The position numbers and the translations under genes were made by a program. The notes under the pieces are model-generated. The model did no database searches. It was given only the letters and a program-made list of their open reading frames with translations, and had not been told where the DNA came from. 64,000 nucleotides of DNA from Lepiota brunneoincarnata (taxonomy: Eukaryota; Basidiomycota; Agaricomycetes; Agaricales; Agaricaceae), in assembly GCA_023014365.1 (NCBI GenBank), contig JAEBUN010000042.1, forward strand, positions 1 to 64,000, read 5' to 3'. Shown piece by piece: positions 10,998 to 22,365 of the stretch. The first letter of the stretch is position 1, and the number at the start of each line of letters is the position of its first letter.

Positions 10998-11058
10998 CCC
11001 TCGTGGAATTTTCCGGTGGGCCCCGGTCTAGACCGCCTTGGGCCTCGAGGCTCGGCCT

Positions 11059-11068
11059 AAAGGGGGGG
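11059..11068 (+). other. Polypurine tract of element B
   Basis: AAAGGGGGGG three bases before the 3' LTR. This is the expected plus-strand primer site for reverse transcription. Confidence 0.85.
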
Positions 11069-11071
11069 CAC

Positions 11072-11734
11072 TGTCATATCCACACCAAACCTAGAGCTTA
11101 ACCATTAGGCTTCGGCTTCTCGACTCCACGTGTGCTCCACACGACAACCCTATGCCCTCCGACTCGGCCCCGACTGGCTCCGACCGCAACCCTTCGCCCC
11201 GATCACGCGACCTACCTCTACACGTGCCACGACCACCTGACCCTCGGTGCTCCCATTGTCCAGTTCTCCATTCTCCGTCCGTAATCAGAATACGTTACCA
11301 GTCTCCATACCCGTACCGGTCTCCATTCCACTCGAAATTATTCGTAATCCGCTTGTAACCATATGGGTCTCCGCTTCGCTCCGCACGTAGTCAGTACGAG
11401 TCATCATTCGTCGAGCTAGTAGTATATATACCGTAGGCACTTGGCTTGTACTCCTCAGTCTGATAATCGAATCGAGCAGCGGACCAGCTCCCTGTTCCAT
11501 ATCCTCTCCTCTCTTCTGCCTCGCTCCGCTTCGGCTCCGACTTCCTGAAATACGGACTAGGACAGTAGGAGGGCACAGCACATAAGCTGAGGCCGCAAGT
11601 CCAACCCCCCGCCCGACGTACTCCGCCTCGGTCCCGAAGTCTACGTACTGACTTCGCCCTGTCCCCCGGTTACCTTATACCAAGGATACCACCCCGACCC
11701 TCCGCTTCGGTCCCGACCCGCACCGGCTCTAACA
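11072..11734 (+). repeat. Element B 3' LTR
   Basis: 663 bp, same termini as 3854-4516 and one difference noticed by eye (C at about 11216 instead of T). It is followed by GTACT (11735-11739). It carries the same four CGG-N2-CCG sites, at 11165, 11532, 11629 and 11708. Confidence 0.95.
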
Positions 11735-11739
11735 GTACT

Positions 11740-13291
11740 CCCAGAACACCTCTTTATCGCCACCGTCAATATGGAACTCCAAGAAAGAATCACGGAATCA
11801 CCCAAATACGACACTAGAACCACCAAAGCATTCAAACTCCTAAAAGAAACCCACCCTAATGCCGCCGATAAAGACTTCGGAACAGTTCCAACCTCAAATG
11901 GTCCACTCCTCACGTTCCAAGAACGTGTCATTATTCCAGAAGACCTCCAACTCAGATGCGATGTCATCGCAAGATACCACGACCACCCCACATGTGGCCA
12001 CCCTGGAGAACAGGAAACGTACTGCCTTGCCAAGAAAGAAATATATTGGCCAGGAATGTCAACATTCATAAAAAACTATGTCAAAGGCGGTCCAGAATGT
12101 CAGCAGCACAAAATTATACGCAGACCGGATTGTGCACCAATTCAACCGATCCCACCATCATCTTCCAAACGCCCATTTGCACAGATCTCATGGGATCTTA
12201 TCACCAGTCTATCACCTAGTGCCGGCCACAATGCGATATTATCCGTGGTGGACCACGGCCTTACGAAGGGGGTAATTTTCATCCCAACCTCAGATCAATC
12301 AAACGCCAACGACATCGGATGACTATTAATAGAAAAGGTCTTCACCAGATTCGGACTACCCGACAAAATCATATCAGATTGAGACCCCAGATTCACAGCC
12401 AACTCCCTCCGACAACTAGCCAAACAACTAAACATCCAACAGGCATTCTCAACTGCATACCATCCCCAGACAGATGGTTCTACCGAACGATACAATCAGG
12501 AAATCGAAACCTATCTTGCCATATACTGCACCAGAAACCCTCTTGACTGGTCAGAAACCCTTCCTATTGCCGAGTTCGCACACAACTCCAAGATACATGC
12601 CTCAAGGCAGAAATCTCCATTTGAACCAATCATGGGATACAACCCTCTGCCAATACCCATGGTAATGGAAACATTGAACTTTCCATCAGTAGATAAACGC
12701 ATCAGACTCCTTGATGATGCCAGAAAAGAAGCACATGCAGCACATCAACTCTCCGCTGATATTATGAAACAAAGAACCAGAAGAACTGTCAAACCCCTTG
12801 AAACACGTCAAAAAGTATGGCTAGAAGCCAAGAACCTCAAACTCCCCTTCATTTCCAACAAAATATCCCCAAAACGACTAGGACCTTTCCTTATCTCAGA
12901 AGTCTTATCACCACTCACCTACAAGCTAAAACTTCCGATCAAATGGAAAATACACCCGATATTCCACAGAAACCTTCTAACCCCATATACCAAAACAGAA
13001 GCATACGGATCTCATCTGACTCCACCACCACCAGACATCATCAACAAAGAAGAAGAATACGAAATAGAAGCCATTCTAAATCACTGCCAACACCACGGAA
13101 AACTCCAATATTACGTCAAATGGAAAGGATACTCCCACACGGAGAACGAATGGATCACCGATGAAACACTTCATGCAAATGCCGAAGAATACTTGACCAA
13201 GTATAAAGAAGCTCATGGAATTCTCCAGAAAGAACAGGAACCCACCAGAACCAACCAAAGACAACTTCGCTCCCACACCAAACATACTTAA
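11740..13291 (+). pseudogene. pol: Element A integrase and chromodomain
   Basis: Continuation of element A pol after B. The HHCC finger (HPTCGHPGEQ ... GGPECQQHK) has lost its first cysteine (Gly where CPEC is expected). Catalytic residues are visible: WDLITS (about 12190), ISD (about 12375) and GSTERYNQE (about 12485). A GPF/F-like module (RLGPFLISEVL) follows. The chromodomain at about 13050-13200 reads YEIEAILNH...YYVKWKGYSHTENEWI. In-frame TGA codons at 12320 and 12380 sit where arginine is expected (SD-R-DPRF). The frame is otherwise conserved from 11771 to 13291. Confidence 0.9.
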
Positions 13292-13293
13292 AG

Positions 13294-14662
13294 ATGCCCA
13301 TGAACCTCGACCTCACTCGCCCCCAAACTACTCCCCCTTTTTCAACAACACCTTCACCAACCTCCTCATCATCCTCCGTCGTCATCATAAACGATGCAAG
13401 CGTCAAACATACTACACTTCAGACAACTCCCGTTCCGGCCCCGTCTCCCTACACCCCCTCTCACACCTTCGCCGCAACATACGCCTCCCTCAGGGACGAG
13501 ACCCCTGACCCCAACAACACCCCAGAACCAACAGCTGCCCCAGCCGCCTCCCTTAGATACCATACAGTTGGAGTACAATCATATGGACCAGATCACCCTT
13601 CTGACAGAGATCTGCACGAGGCTGCCACCGATGGAGCCTTTACGACTAAATTGGAACACACTTCAATTTCAGAATATGACCGACAACTCTGGTATGACTA
13701 TACCCACCACGTATGACAGACTAAGGCTCTCACTACTGCATACAATACGCAACGCACCTGGGCAGAATCACTCGAGCGACTTCTCCGCTCAAGATCAGAC
13801 CTCATGTCCAAGGTGTCGAAGAACCTACCCAAACGAAATGAGGTACATACCTCGCAGCCCCCCACCACAACCATCCCCACCACTACCATGACGACCACTG
13901 CCGCTATCATCACCACCATCCCCAACAAGGGAAGAAAGCCCACCAGTATCAGAAATCCCTTCAGACTTCTCACCCCCACCAAGGACACCACCCACACCGT
14001 CGCCAATAACAATGTCCCAATTCGGAACTCCCCCAACCCCATTCACTCACGAACCAACCCCCAAACCACCGACAGATCAGTCTGCATCCAATGCAGACAC
14101 ACAGGACACTGGGCCATGGATTGCCCCCAATTTGCCTGCCTCAGATGCAAGCAATATGCCCCAGGGCACTACTCATACGACTGCATCAAATACAGATGCC
14201 CCCACTGCACTGTCTTCCAACCACGCCATAAATGGACCGAATGCCCAAGTTGAAAGACTCGACACGCCCCCTACTCCAGAAATCCTACAACCCGTCCCTC
14301 GACCACTCCCACAACTCACCATCGATACATTGACCTCACCCACAATGATTACTACGAGGAATGCTATGATGATGTGGCCGAATCAAACATTACAGGAGAA
14401 CCATGCAGTTCCTTCTGAAGTAAACCCAATCACCCCACCAGAAGAAAGGATTGAAAGTCCCCATTTCAGATGCCTTCTATACGACATCTTTTACCCAGGA
14501 CAACCCCCATCCCCAGAAACCACCACCATACTCGATCTTCACAGAACTCCCACTCCCACCTTCTCCCCCATCATTCCCCCCAGACCAGACTCCACCGACC
14601 AACCACAGATCGATTACTATGAACCAAATTACCTAGCCAAGTACCCGGAAGAAGGAAACTAA
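13294..14662 (+). pseudogene. Element A post-integrase ORF with three zinc knuckles
   Basis: An extra sense-strand ORF begins 3 bp after the pol stop. Frame 1 runs 13294-14253 with a single TGA (13714-13716, again fitting CGA). It encodes a long S/T/P-rich disordered region, a short helical stretch, a basic segment, then three zinc knuckles in a row: CIQCRHTGHWAMDC, CLRCKQYAPGHYSYDC and CPHCTVFQPRHKWTEC (CX2CX4HX4C, then two CX2CX6HX4C). A second open stretch in frame 2 reaches 14662 (ending NYLAKYPEEGN) and may be its frameshifted C-terminus. The same ORF is kept, decayed, in A' (17618-18984). Function unknown; a second nucleocapsid-like RNA-binding protein is the simplest reading. Confidence 0.7.
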
Positions 14663-14667
14663 TGAGT

Positions 14668-15086
14668 TGTATGGAAAACAACTCTAGAAACGGACCTAAT
14701 GTTATCAGAAGCCATATCAGAAGGACGGTTACTTTTAGTTCACATTCCCATGTCACTATGAAACCATCAGTAGTGTACATCAGAAGGACTATTCTTAGTA
14801 TACGCCTCATGTTTTCTTATCTCTGACTCATAGTTACCCCGGTCTGGACTATTATAGTAGGAGTACAGCCACACTTAGAAGTATATAAGGATACAGTACA
14901 ATACCTTGTATCCTTATCTTAGTGTTATACAGTTCTTGCCTCCTATATCTCTTTGCCCTTAAAACCGGCTGGATTATAGTGCTCCGTCATCTCCAAGTCA
15001 CGCCTAGTAGGACAGGACCAAGTCTGTATAGACATCCCGTCACAAATGCCGTGCTACTCAAGAGCAAACCCCTAACCCAGGTAACA
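14668..15086 (+). repeat. LTR shared by A and A'
   Basis: About 419 bp from TGTATGGAAAAC to CCCAGGTAACA, aligning along its length with 18991-19415 (TGTTATGGAAAAC...AGGTAACA) and, inverted, with 24296-24712. TATATAAGG at 14883 is the probable TATA box. A's internal sequence ends at its left and A' starts immediately at its right, so one LTR serves both units. Confidence 0.85.
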
Positions 15087-15179
15087 CATTTCTTACTCTC
15101 ACTCCCAGAAGGACATTTTCTTGATAAACTCTGTACAATTACGACTTTCCCCAAATAAATGATCCCTTTTCCTACCCAG

Positions 15180-17586
15180 TAAGATTTGGAGTGAATGGAC
15201 ATCAAAACCCATGGCCATCACCACCCTGATAGACTCAGGAGCTCAAGGGAACTTCATCTCCCACAAAGTCATTGAACGACATGGTTATCAAACCAAACAG
15301 CTGGACCAACCAATCCCTCTTAGCAACATTAATGGAACTGACAATCAACATGGCAAGATCCATGAATACATCAAAATCAGTACCATCATTGATGGAAGAG
15401 ATTGCATGCTAGAAGCATATGTCACAAACACTAGTGAGAAAGATCTCATCATCAGATTTCCCTGGTTGGAGCAATACAACCCCGACATCAACTGGAAGAC
15501 CAAGATATTCTCTTGGAAACCCCAAATCAATCATCAAGACTTCTCCAAACTCCTCAGAACTCTATGACAACCTGTTGAACTCAACTCCATTGCCATGGAC
15601 ATAATGGCTGGAAAAACCTCCCAACCCAAGGACAACCCAGAAGAATATGTCAACCTGTCAAATGTTGACCTTGACACCTTCTCTTTAGAAAGAGAAATGA
15701 ACCTGATGCTTCTAACCCCATTAGAAGTAAACACCAAAGCTACACATGCCACAATGCTCCACAATGAGCAACACAACCCAACAAAATCAGCAAATCAAAA
15801 AGGAAAACAACCAGAATCAAACAAGGAACCACCCAAGATTCCTTGGAGATTCACCCAATGGGCTAAAATATTCAACAAGAAAGCCTCCAAATGATTCCCA
15901 CCATCAAGAATGTTTGATCATGAAATCGAACTAAAACTGATATTTGAAGCAAAGTCAATGAAACCTTATCAAGTGGCACCTACCAAAGAAAAAGTGCTGA
16001 AAGCATTTATAGATGAAAACCTCCGAAAAGGGTACATCTGCCCCTCAAAATCCCCTATGGCATTGCCTTTCTTCTTTGTTGCCAAGAAAGGAGGAGACCT
16101 CCAACCCTGCCAAGACTATTGTTATCTAAACAATCACACCATCAAAAATGCCTACCCAATCCCCATGATTTCCTCTATCATGGATAAACTCAAAGAAGCT
16201 AAGTACTTCACTAAGCTTGACATCCGCCTAGGATACAATAACATCAAAATCAAAGATGGCAACCAATGGAAAGCAGCATTCAAGACTCCTATGGGTCTTT
16301 CAAACCAACTGTAATGTTTTTCAGACTTTGCAACAGTCCTGCAACATTCCAACACATGATGGACACATTATTCTCTGAGATAATGGAGAAAGGAGGAATC
16401 ATCATCTATATGGATGATATCCTAATCTATGGCAAAACCCAGGAAGAAACCAACTGACTTACAGAAAAAGTACTGCAAATCCTGCAGGAAAACGACCTAT
16501 ACCTCAAAACAGAGAAATGCAAGTTCAACAAACAATGACTTGAATACCTCAGCATGATCATCATGCCAGATGAAATTAAAATGGACCCTGGAAAACTCAA
16601 GGGAATAGAAGACTGGCCAGAGCCAAAAACAGTCCGACACATTTGGAAATTCATCAGATTTTGTAACTTCTACTGGAAGTTCATCTGCAGCTACTTCCAC
16701 CACACCAACCCCTTAATCAACTCCTATCCAAATCAAACAAATTTGAATGGAAAGAAGAACAACAAAAAGCATTCAAAACACTCAAGAATGAATTCTTAAA
16801 GGAACTGGTACTACTCATGCCTGACTCCACAAAACCCTTTGAAATAGAAGCTGATGCTTCCAAATTCGCATCAGGAGCTGTCCTGTACCAACACAACATT
16901 AACAGAATATGGAAACCCATATTGTTCTATTCAAAGATGTTCAGACCAGCAGAACACAATTATGACATCTATGACAGGGAACTCCTCACTATTATCCAAG
17001 CCCTCAAAGAATGGCACCACTACCTCCTTGGCAGCCCCCATACTGTCTGTCTCAGAATGGACCACCAAAACCTCACATATTGGTGTAAACCCCAGAAAAT
17101 CAACTGCTGACAAGCACGATGGGTCCAGACCCTTGCCAACTACAACTTCAAATTAGAACACATCCCAGGATCAAAGATTCCTGCACCAGGTGCTCTATCA
17201 AGACATCCAGACCACATCCCTGATGAGGATAATGATAATGAAGATGTTACCATGCTTCCAAACAACCTCTTTGTCACTACAGCTGACATAGAAGATCAAA
17301 ACCTGATCACAGTACTCCCAGATCACCTCTTTATTGCCACCATCAATATGGAACTCCAAGAAAGAATCACAGAATCACCCAAGTATGATGCAAGAACCAC
17401 CGAAGCATTCAAACTTCTAAAGGAATCCCACTCTAATGCCACCAATAAAGACTTTGGAACAGTCCCAACCTCAAATGGTCCACTCCCCACATTCCAAGAA
17501 TGTGTCATCATTCCAGAAGACCTCCATAAAGAAGCCTGTGGAATTTCCCAGAAAGATCAGGAACCCACCAGAACCTACCAGAAATG
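15180..17586 (+). pseudogene. pol: A' protease-RT-RNase H remnant
   Basis: Protease TLIDSGAQGNFIS (15220-15260), RT with [10 protein letters not shown] (about 16408) and RNase [15 protein letters not shown] (about 16845). Damage: TGA at 15565 and 15892, a one-base loss near 16297 (GGGTCTTTCAAACC against GGGTCTTTTCAAACC in A), TGA at 16455, further stops around 16537 and 17107, then the integrase deletion at 17527. No function expected. Confidence 0.88.
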
Positions 17587-17617
17587 ACTTCGCTCCTACA
17601 ACAAAACAACTTAAAAG

Positions 17618-18984
17618 ATGCCCATCAACCTCAATCTCACTCATCCCCAAACCACTCCCCCTTTCTCCACAACACCTTCCCCCACTTCTTCATCCTCCTT
17701 GATCATCATCATCAATGACCAGAAGGTCAAACATACTACACTTCAAACAACTCCCATTCCAGCCCTGTCTCCCCACACCCCCTCTCACACCTTCGCCACT
17801 GCTTACACCTCTGATAGGGACAAGACCCCTGACCCCAATGCCACCCCAGAACCTACAGTCACCCCAGCCACCTCCCTTAGATTCCACTCAGCTGGAGTAT
17901 GACCACTGAGACCAGATCACCCTTCTAATGGAGATCTGTGTGAGGCTGCCACCAGCTGAACCTTTACTCATAGATTGGAACAATCTCCAATTTCAGAATA
18001 TGACAGACAACTCTGGGCTGACTATGCCCACTATGTACAACAGACTAAGGCTCTTGCTGCTGCGTACAATACACAATGAGCCTGGGCAGAATCACTTGAG
18101 GAACTTCTCCAAACATGATCAGGCCTCATGTCCGAGGTGTCAAAGAATATACCCAAGTGAGATGAGATTCATCCCTTGAAGCCCCCCACCTCAACCATCT
18201 CCCCCATTACCTTGACTGCCCCTACCCCTATCACCACCACCACTCCCAGTAAGGGAAAGAAACCCACAAACCCCAGAAACCCATTCAGACATCTCACCCC
18301 CACCAGAAACACCTCCCACACCATCACCAATAACAACATCCTGGTTTGGGACTCCCCCAATCCCATTCACCCACAAACCAACCCCTGAACCACCAACAGA
18401 CCTGTCTGCATTCAATGTAGACACACTGGACATTGGGCTATGGACTGCCCACAATTCGCCTGTCTTAAATGCAAGCAATATGCTCCAGGACACTACTCAT
18501 ATGACTGCATCAAATACAGATGCCCCCACTGTGCCATTTTCCAACCATGTTATAAATGGACCAAATGTCTAGTTTGAAAGACCCAACACACCCCTACTCC
18601 AGAAATACAGCAGCCTGACCTTCAATGACCCCCACCACTCACAATCAATACATTGACCTCACCAATGATGACTACTATGAGGAATGTTATGATGAGGTCA
18701 CCAAATCCAATATTACAGGAGAACCATGCGGAAATTTCTGAAGAAAATCACACCACTCCTATAGAAGAAAGAATCAAAAGCCCACACTTCAGGAGACTCC
18801 TATGCGACATCTTCTATCCAGGATAACCCCCGTCCCCAAATACAGCCATTGTGCTTGACATTCACAGAACCCCTACTCCAACCTTCTCCCCAGTTATCCC
18901 TCCTTGTCCAGATTCCACCAAAAATCCCCAAATTGAATATTACAAACCATACTACTTATCGGAATACCCCAAAGAAGGAAACTA
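17618..18984 (+). pseudogene. A' copy of the triple zinc-knuckle ORF
   Basis: Decayed counterpart of 13294-14662. The S/T/P-rich start is recognisable (17618-17902), and the knuckles can be followed in frame at about 18409-18570 with cysteine and histidine spacing largely preserved. In the third knuckle arginine CGC has become TGT (FQPCYKWTKC). Numerous TGA stops interrupt it. Confidence 0.65.
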
Positions 18985-18990
18985 ACAAGT

Positions 18991-19415
18991 TGTTATGGAA
19001 AACAACTCTAAAAGATGGACCTAATGTTATCAGAAGTCTTATCAGAAGGACGGTTATATTTAGTTCAACTAACTCATATCATATGTCACTCTGAAACCAT
19101 CAGAAGTATACATCAGAAGGACTATAATTAGCTTATGACTCACTCTCTTATCTCTGACTCATAATTACTCTGGTCCAGATCTTCATATAGTAGGAGCATA
19201 GCCACACTCAGTAGTATATAAGGATACAGTACATTACCATGTATCCTTATCTTAGTGTTATACAGTTCTTGCCTCCTATACCTCTTTGCCCTTAAACCAG
19301 CTGGACTATAGTGCTCCATCTCTAAGTCATGCCTAGTAGGACAAGACCAAGTCTGTATAGACATCTTGCCTCGAACACTGTGCTACTCAAGAGTGAACCC
19401 CTAACCCAGGTAACA
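18991..19415 (+). repeat. A' 3' LTR
   Basis: 425 bp from TGTTATGG to GGTAACA, with TATATAAGG near 19215. It abuts sequence of element D on the opposite strand at 19416, so D was the target of the A-type insertion. The other flank is outside the window, and no duplication can be checked. Confidence 0.88.
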
Positions 19416-20073
19416 GGAGGGGTCCTACAAAGTCCATGCTGATGCTCTCCCAGGGATAGTGGGGAACTTCAAGGGGATTTAGCAATCTGAATGGTTTGTG
19501 ATTGGGGGGTTTTCCTCTCTTACAAGTGGGACATAATTCACAGAAGGCCTGGACATCCTTCACCAAGTCTTTTCACCAAATTTGATCTCTTAGGTACATT
19601 GTAGTCTTTTGAGCACCTAAATGAGCTAACATTGAGTGAGCCTCTGAGATGATAAGTTCTCTAACATTCTGCCCATTTACTAGTACATGCAGTATGCATA
19701 GTATTTCAGCTTGATTTTCCATTAGGTACACAAGGCTGTCCCTTACAATGAAGTTCTTGTGTTCTTTGGGCTTTCTTATAATTTCCCTGAAGAATGAGTC
19801 CTCAGTGTACTTGTTACATATCTCCTTAATGATATTTATACCTGCTTGATCATTATCTAGGGTCTCAATGATCAATACCAGTGTTTTGGGCAATTGCTTA
19901 TCAATGCTGTCAGTGCTTTGACCCTTATGGGGATCCATGCATGTTCCAGGCTTGTCCTCTTCATATTGGTTACTCCCACTTCTCCCCTTCCTTGTGGGGA
20001 TCTGTCTGGTAAGTTGTCTGCTTTCCCCATTGTCTTTGTGGCTTTCAGCTATTCCCTTGGCTGAGTCCCCCAC
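19416..20073 (-). pseudogene. pol: Element D integrase N-terminus
   Basis: Minus-strand protein with the integrase zinc finger: SEAHSMLAHLGAQKTTMYL ... CELCPTCKRGKPPNHK, followed by a degenerate linker and SMDF. The catalytic core beyond the first aspartate is missing because A' is inserted there. One TAG interrupts after RDQIW. Confidence 0.8.
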
Positions 20074-20539
20074 CTTTGGGTAATCTTTCCCCAGGTGCTT
20101 CTAGAGCATCTCTGTGCTTGTGGACTTTTTTGCTTTGGTGCATTTGCATTCTACTTTTGGCCTTGCTCTGGTCTCTGACTCATTCACCAGAATGGGTGGA
20201 GGAGGACTCCCACCCTCCTTTTGGCCCCTAGGCCCCCAAGGGGCAAAATGAGACACCCCTCAGACCCAACCTGAGCCCTAGCCCTGACCATGCACAGAGC
20301 CAGCATGCCTAGAGCCCATACTGGGAGCAATCTCTTGGAAACTGAACCCCTGGCCACACTCAAGCATGGGCCCCTTGTCCTACTCCTGGTCATTGCTAGT
20401 AACTTGGCCTTGCCCTCCAGGTCTACCAGGAGAGGCATTGTGACAAGCTTGTATGGCATCCTGTCCATGTCCACAACATTGTGGTACATATACTTGCCAG
20501 GAGCTCACACAGTCCCTGGCTTTTCATTGGAGTAGAGCT

Positions 20540-21810
20540 GTGACAGGGCATCTGAGAGGACATTCTCCATCTCTGGTACATAGACAACCTCAAAGTTGAA
20601 TTTGGTGAGCTGTTCCATCCAATGCACTTGACAACTGGATAGATTCAATTGCCTCAGTAAGTGCACTAGCCCTCAGTGATCTGTAAACCATCTAAACCAC
20701 ACTCCATACAGGATGTCCCTATGGTGGAGCATTGTCTCCATGCTAGCCAGCAGCTTGATCTTATGAACAGAATAGTTTTGCTGTGCCAGTTTCAACTTTG
20801 TGGAGAAAAAGATGGCAACCCTTGCTGTCTTCCAATCATCCCTCTGACTGACCACACCTGCCACCCTGGTTAAGCACCCATCTGTAACCATGTTTACTGG
20901 TGGTGTGGATGTACCATAGTCCAGTGGTCTATGATGGTGACCCTTGCAGGCAATGGCTAGGTCCTTTATAGCCTGGAAAGCCCTTTGGTGAGTATATTCC
21001 CATCTAAAAGGAACCATATCCCCTGTCAACTCATGTAGAATGCCTATATGTAGGTATCTGAATGTGATTGATATCATCAGCCAGGTAGCTGGCCAAACCT
21101 AGGAAGCCTTGCAGTAAGTCTCAGTTTGTCAGGGTTTTCCACTTTAACAGGGCATAAACTTTGTCAGGGTCCATACATATGTATACAATCATCAGTCACC
21201 ATGTGCCCCAGACTTTGATCTCCTTCTGCAGAAACTTCATCTTCCCTTTACTAATATAAAACTTCTCTCACTCCAGAGTATCTATGACAATAGTGGCATA
21301 TTCTATGTGCTCTTCTAGTTTGCCCAAGGTTATAAACAAATCATTGAGGAAGTTTCTGAGAAACCATCCAAGATATGGCTTGAATATTCATGTAATGATC
21401 ATCTGGAACATTGCAGAAGCATTACAGTTGTCCTGCTGCATCACATGGCTTACCATGGTACCACTTGGGGTGACCATAGTGGTATATTCAATATGCTCAG
21501 GCTTAACCCTTATTTGCTCATAAGCAGCTGTCAGATTGATCACTGACTGATACTTTGCATGTACAACCTGCCACAAAATATCCTCAATATCCAGCAGGGG
21601 TGAAGACAGCTTCTGGGTATTTAAGTTTCTCTCTCACAGGTCCACAACCATCTGGAGTTTTAGGGGCTCACCCAGCTTTCCAACCTTGGGAATCAGCAAC
21701 ATAGGGACTGTATTTTTTACTGGTCATAGTTCCCAGTGCCCAGATTTGATGTAAGCCTCTCATTTCACATCCCAAAGCTGTCTCATCTTATCAGGACAGT
21801 GAGACAGCTG
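20540..21810 (-). pseudogene. pol: Element D reverse transcriptase-RNase H remnant
   Basis: Minus-strand fragments align in order to RT (VVDL ... NLTAAYEQIRVKPEHIEYTT ... GTMVSHVMQQDNCNASAMFQ; the YXDD block is lost) and RNase H (TKLKLAQQNYSVHKIKLLA, then WFTDH and LSDALSQLYS). Several stops and frameshifts; no complete catalytic set is visible. Confidence 0.75.
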
Positions 21811-22365
21811 CTATGAGTAGACCTTGTGAGGGTCAATTAACAGTACCTCATGGTTGATCTCCCATAGTGGGGGTAAAGGTGTGTCCATTGTGGTCTTGCA
21901 TATTCTCTGTGCATATTCCTGTAGTGACTGACAGATTTCCTCTAGCTTGTCCTCAAGAACAGTCATTGGTCTGGAAGACAGACTAGTTACCCTGTTGCCT
22001 TTCATAGGCTGCACTTCTCTTGACCCAACAACAACTGTAGGGGGCTCAAGCAACATACTGACTCTGTGCTGGAACATGAACAGAGTCCCCAGGATCAAAT
22101 AGTAGCTAGATAGGTTGATGATATCAAAGTAACACTCTTCATTTATGTCCTGATATTGCAAGTTGACCCTTGTTCCATAATTCACCTTAGTGCAAGAGCC
22201 TTGCACTGCCATTTGTACATTAACAGGAGATGAGAGCTCTACCTGTTTGACCCCTAGCTGCTGTGCTAGGTTGCTGGAAATAAAGTCCCCCAATGACCCA
22301 GAGTCCAATAATGCCCAAGCTGGGTGGCTGTTTATGTTCACTATGATTACCAGAGGTCTAAGCAC
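21811..22365 (-). pseudogene. pol: Element D protease region
   Basis: An open stretch of about 184 codons containing WALLDSGSLGDFISSNLAQQLGV, a retroviral-type aspartic protease active site, followed by a linker leading to RT (PLPPLWEINHEVLLIDPHKVYS). It is the best-preserved part of D. Confidence 0.82.

Larger units (their letters stand above)
3854..11734 (+). mobile_element. Intact-looking chromovirus B (Ty3/Gypsy) with antisense zinc-cluster gene
   Basis: A 7,881-bp element with 663-bp TG...CA LTRs, GTACT target duplications, an uninterrupted gag (4570-5976) and an uninterrupted pol with chromodomain (to 9779). It also has a minus-strand spliced gene (9853-10938) and a purine tract before the 3' LTR. 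I saw one difference between the LTRs (T/C near 3998 and 11216), so insertion is recent relative to everything around it. It is GC-rich with CpG intact, unlike its host element A. CGG-N2-CCG palindromes are scattered through the LTRs and the internal region. Confidence 0.95.
1..15086 (+). mobile_element. Ty3/Gypsy chromovirus-type element A (decayed, split by B)
   Basis: The order is gag, protease, RT, RNase H, [element B], integrase, chromodomain, extra zinc-knuckle ORF, 3' LTR. This is the Ty3/Gypsy order with a chromodomain. The 5' LTR lies left of the window. Element B (3854-11734) interrupts it between RNase H and integrase, and removing B leaves the reading frame and sequence seen in the sister copy A' (17300-17340). 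Nearly every in-frame stop is TGA where the family expects arginine, so the copy has decayed mainly by C-to-T change at CpG. Its 3' LTR is shared with A'. Confidence 0.9.
14668..19415 (+). mobile_element. Element A': gag-less, integrase-less derivative of A
   Basis: Aligns to A from the protease leader (about 1640 in A) onward. There is no gag: the LTR end at 15086 is followed directly by the protease leader. A second deletion at about 17527 joins sequence equivalent to A 11949 to A 13205, removing integrase and chromodomain. RT/RNase H and the zinc-knuckle ORF remain as decayed copies. It has many more C-to-T/G-to-A changes than A and little CpG, so it is older or was exposed longer. Confidence 0.85.
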
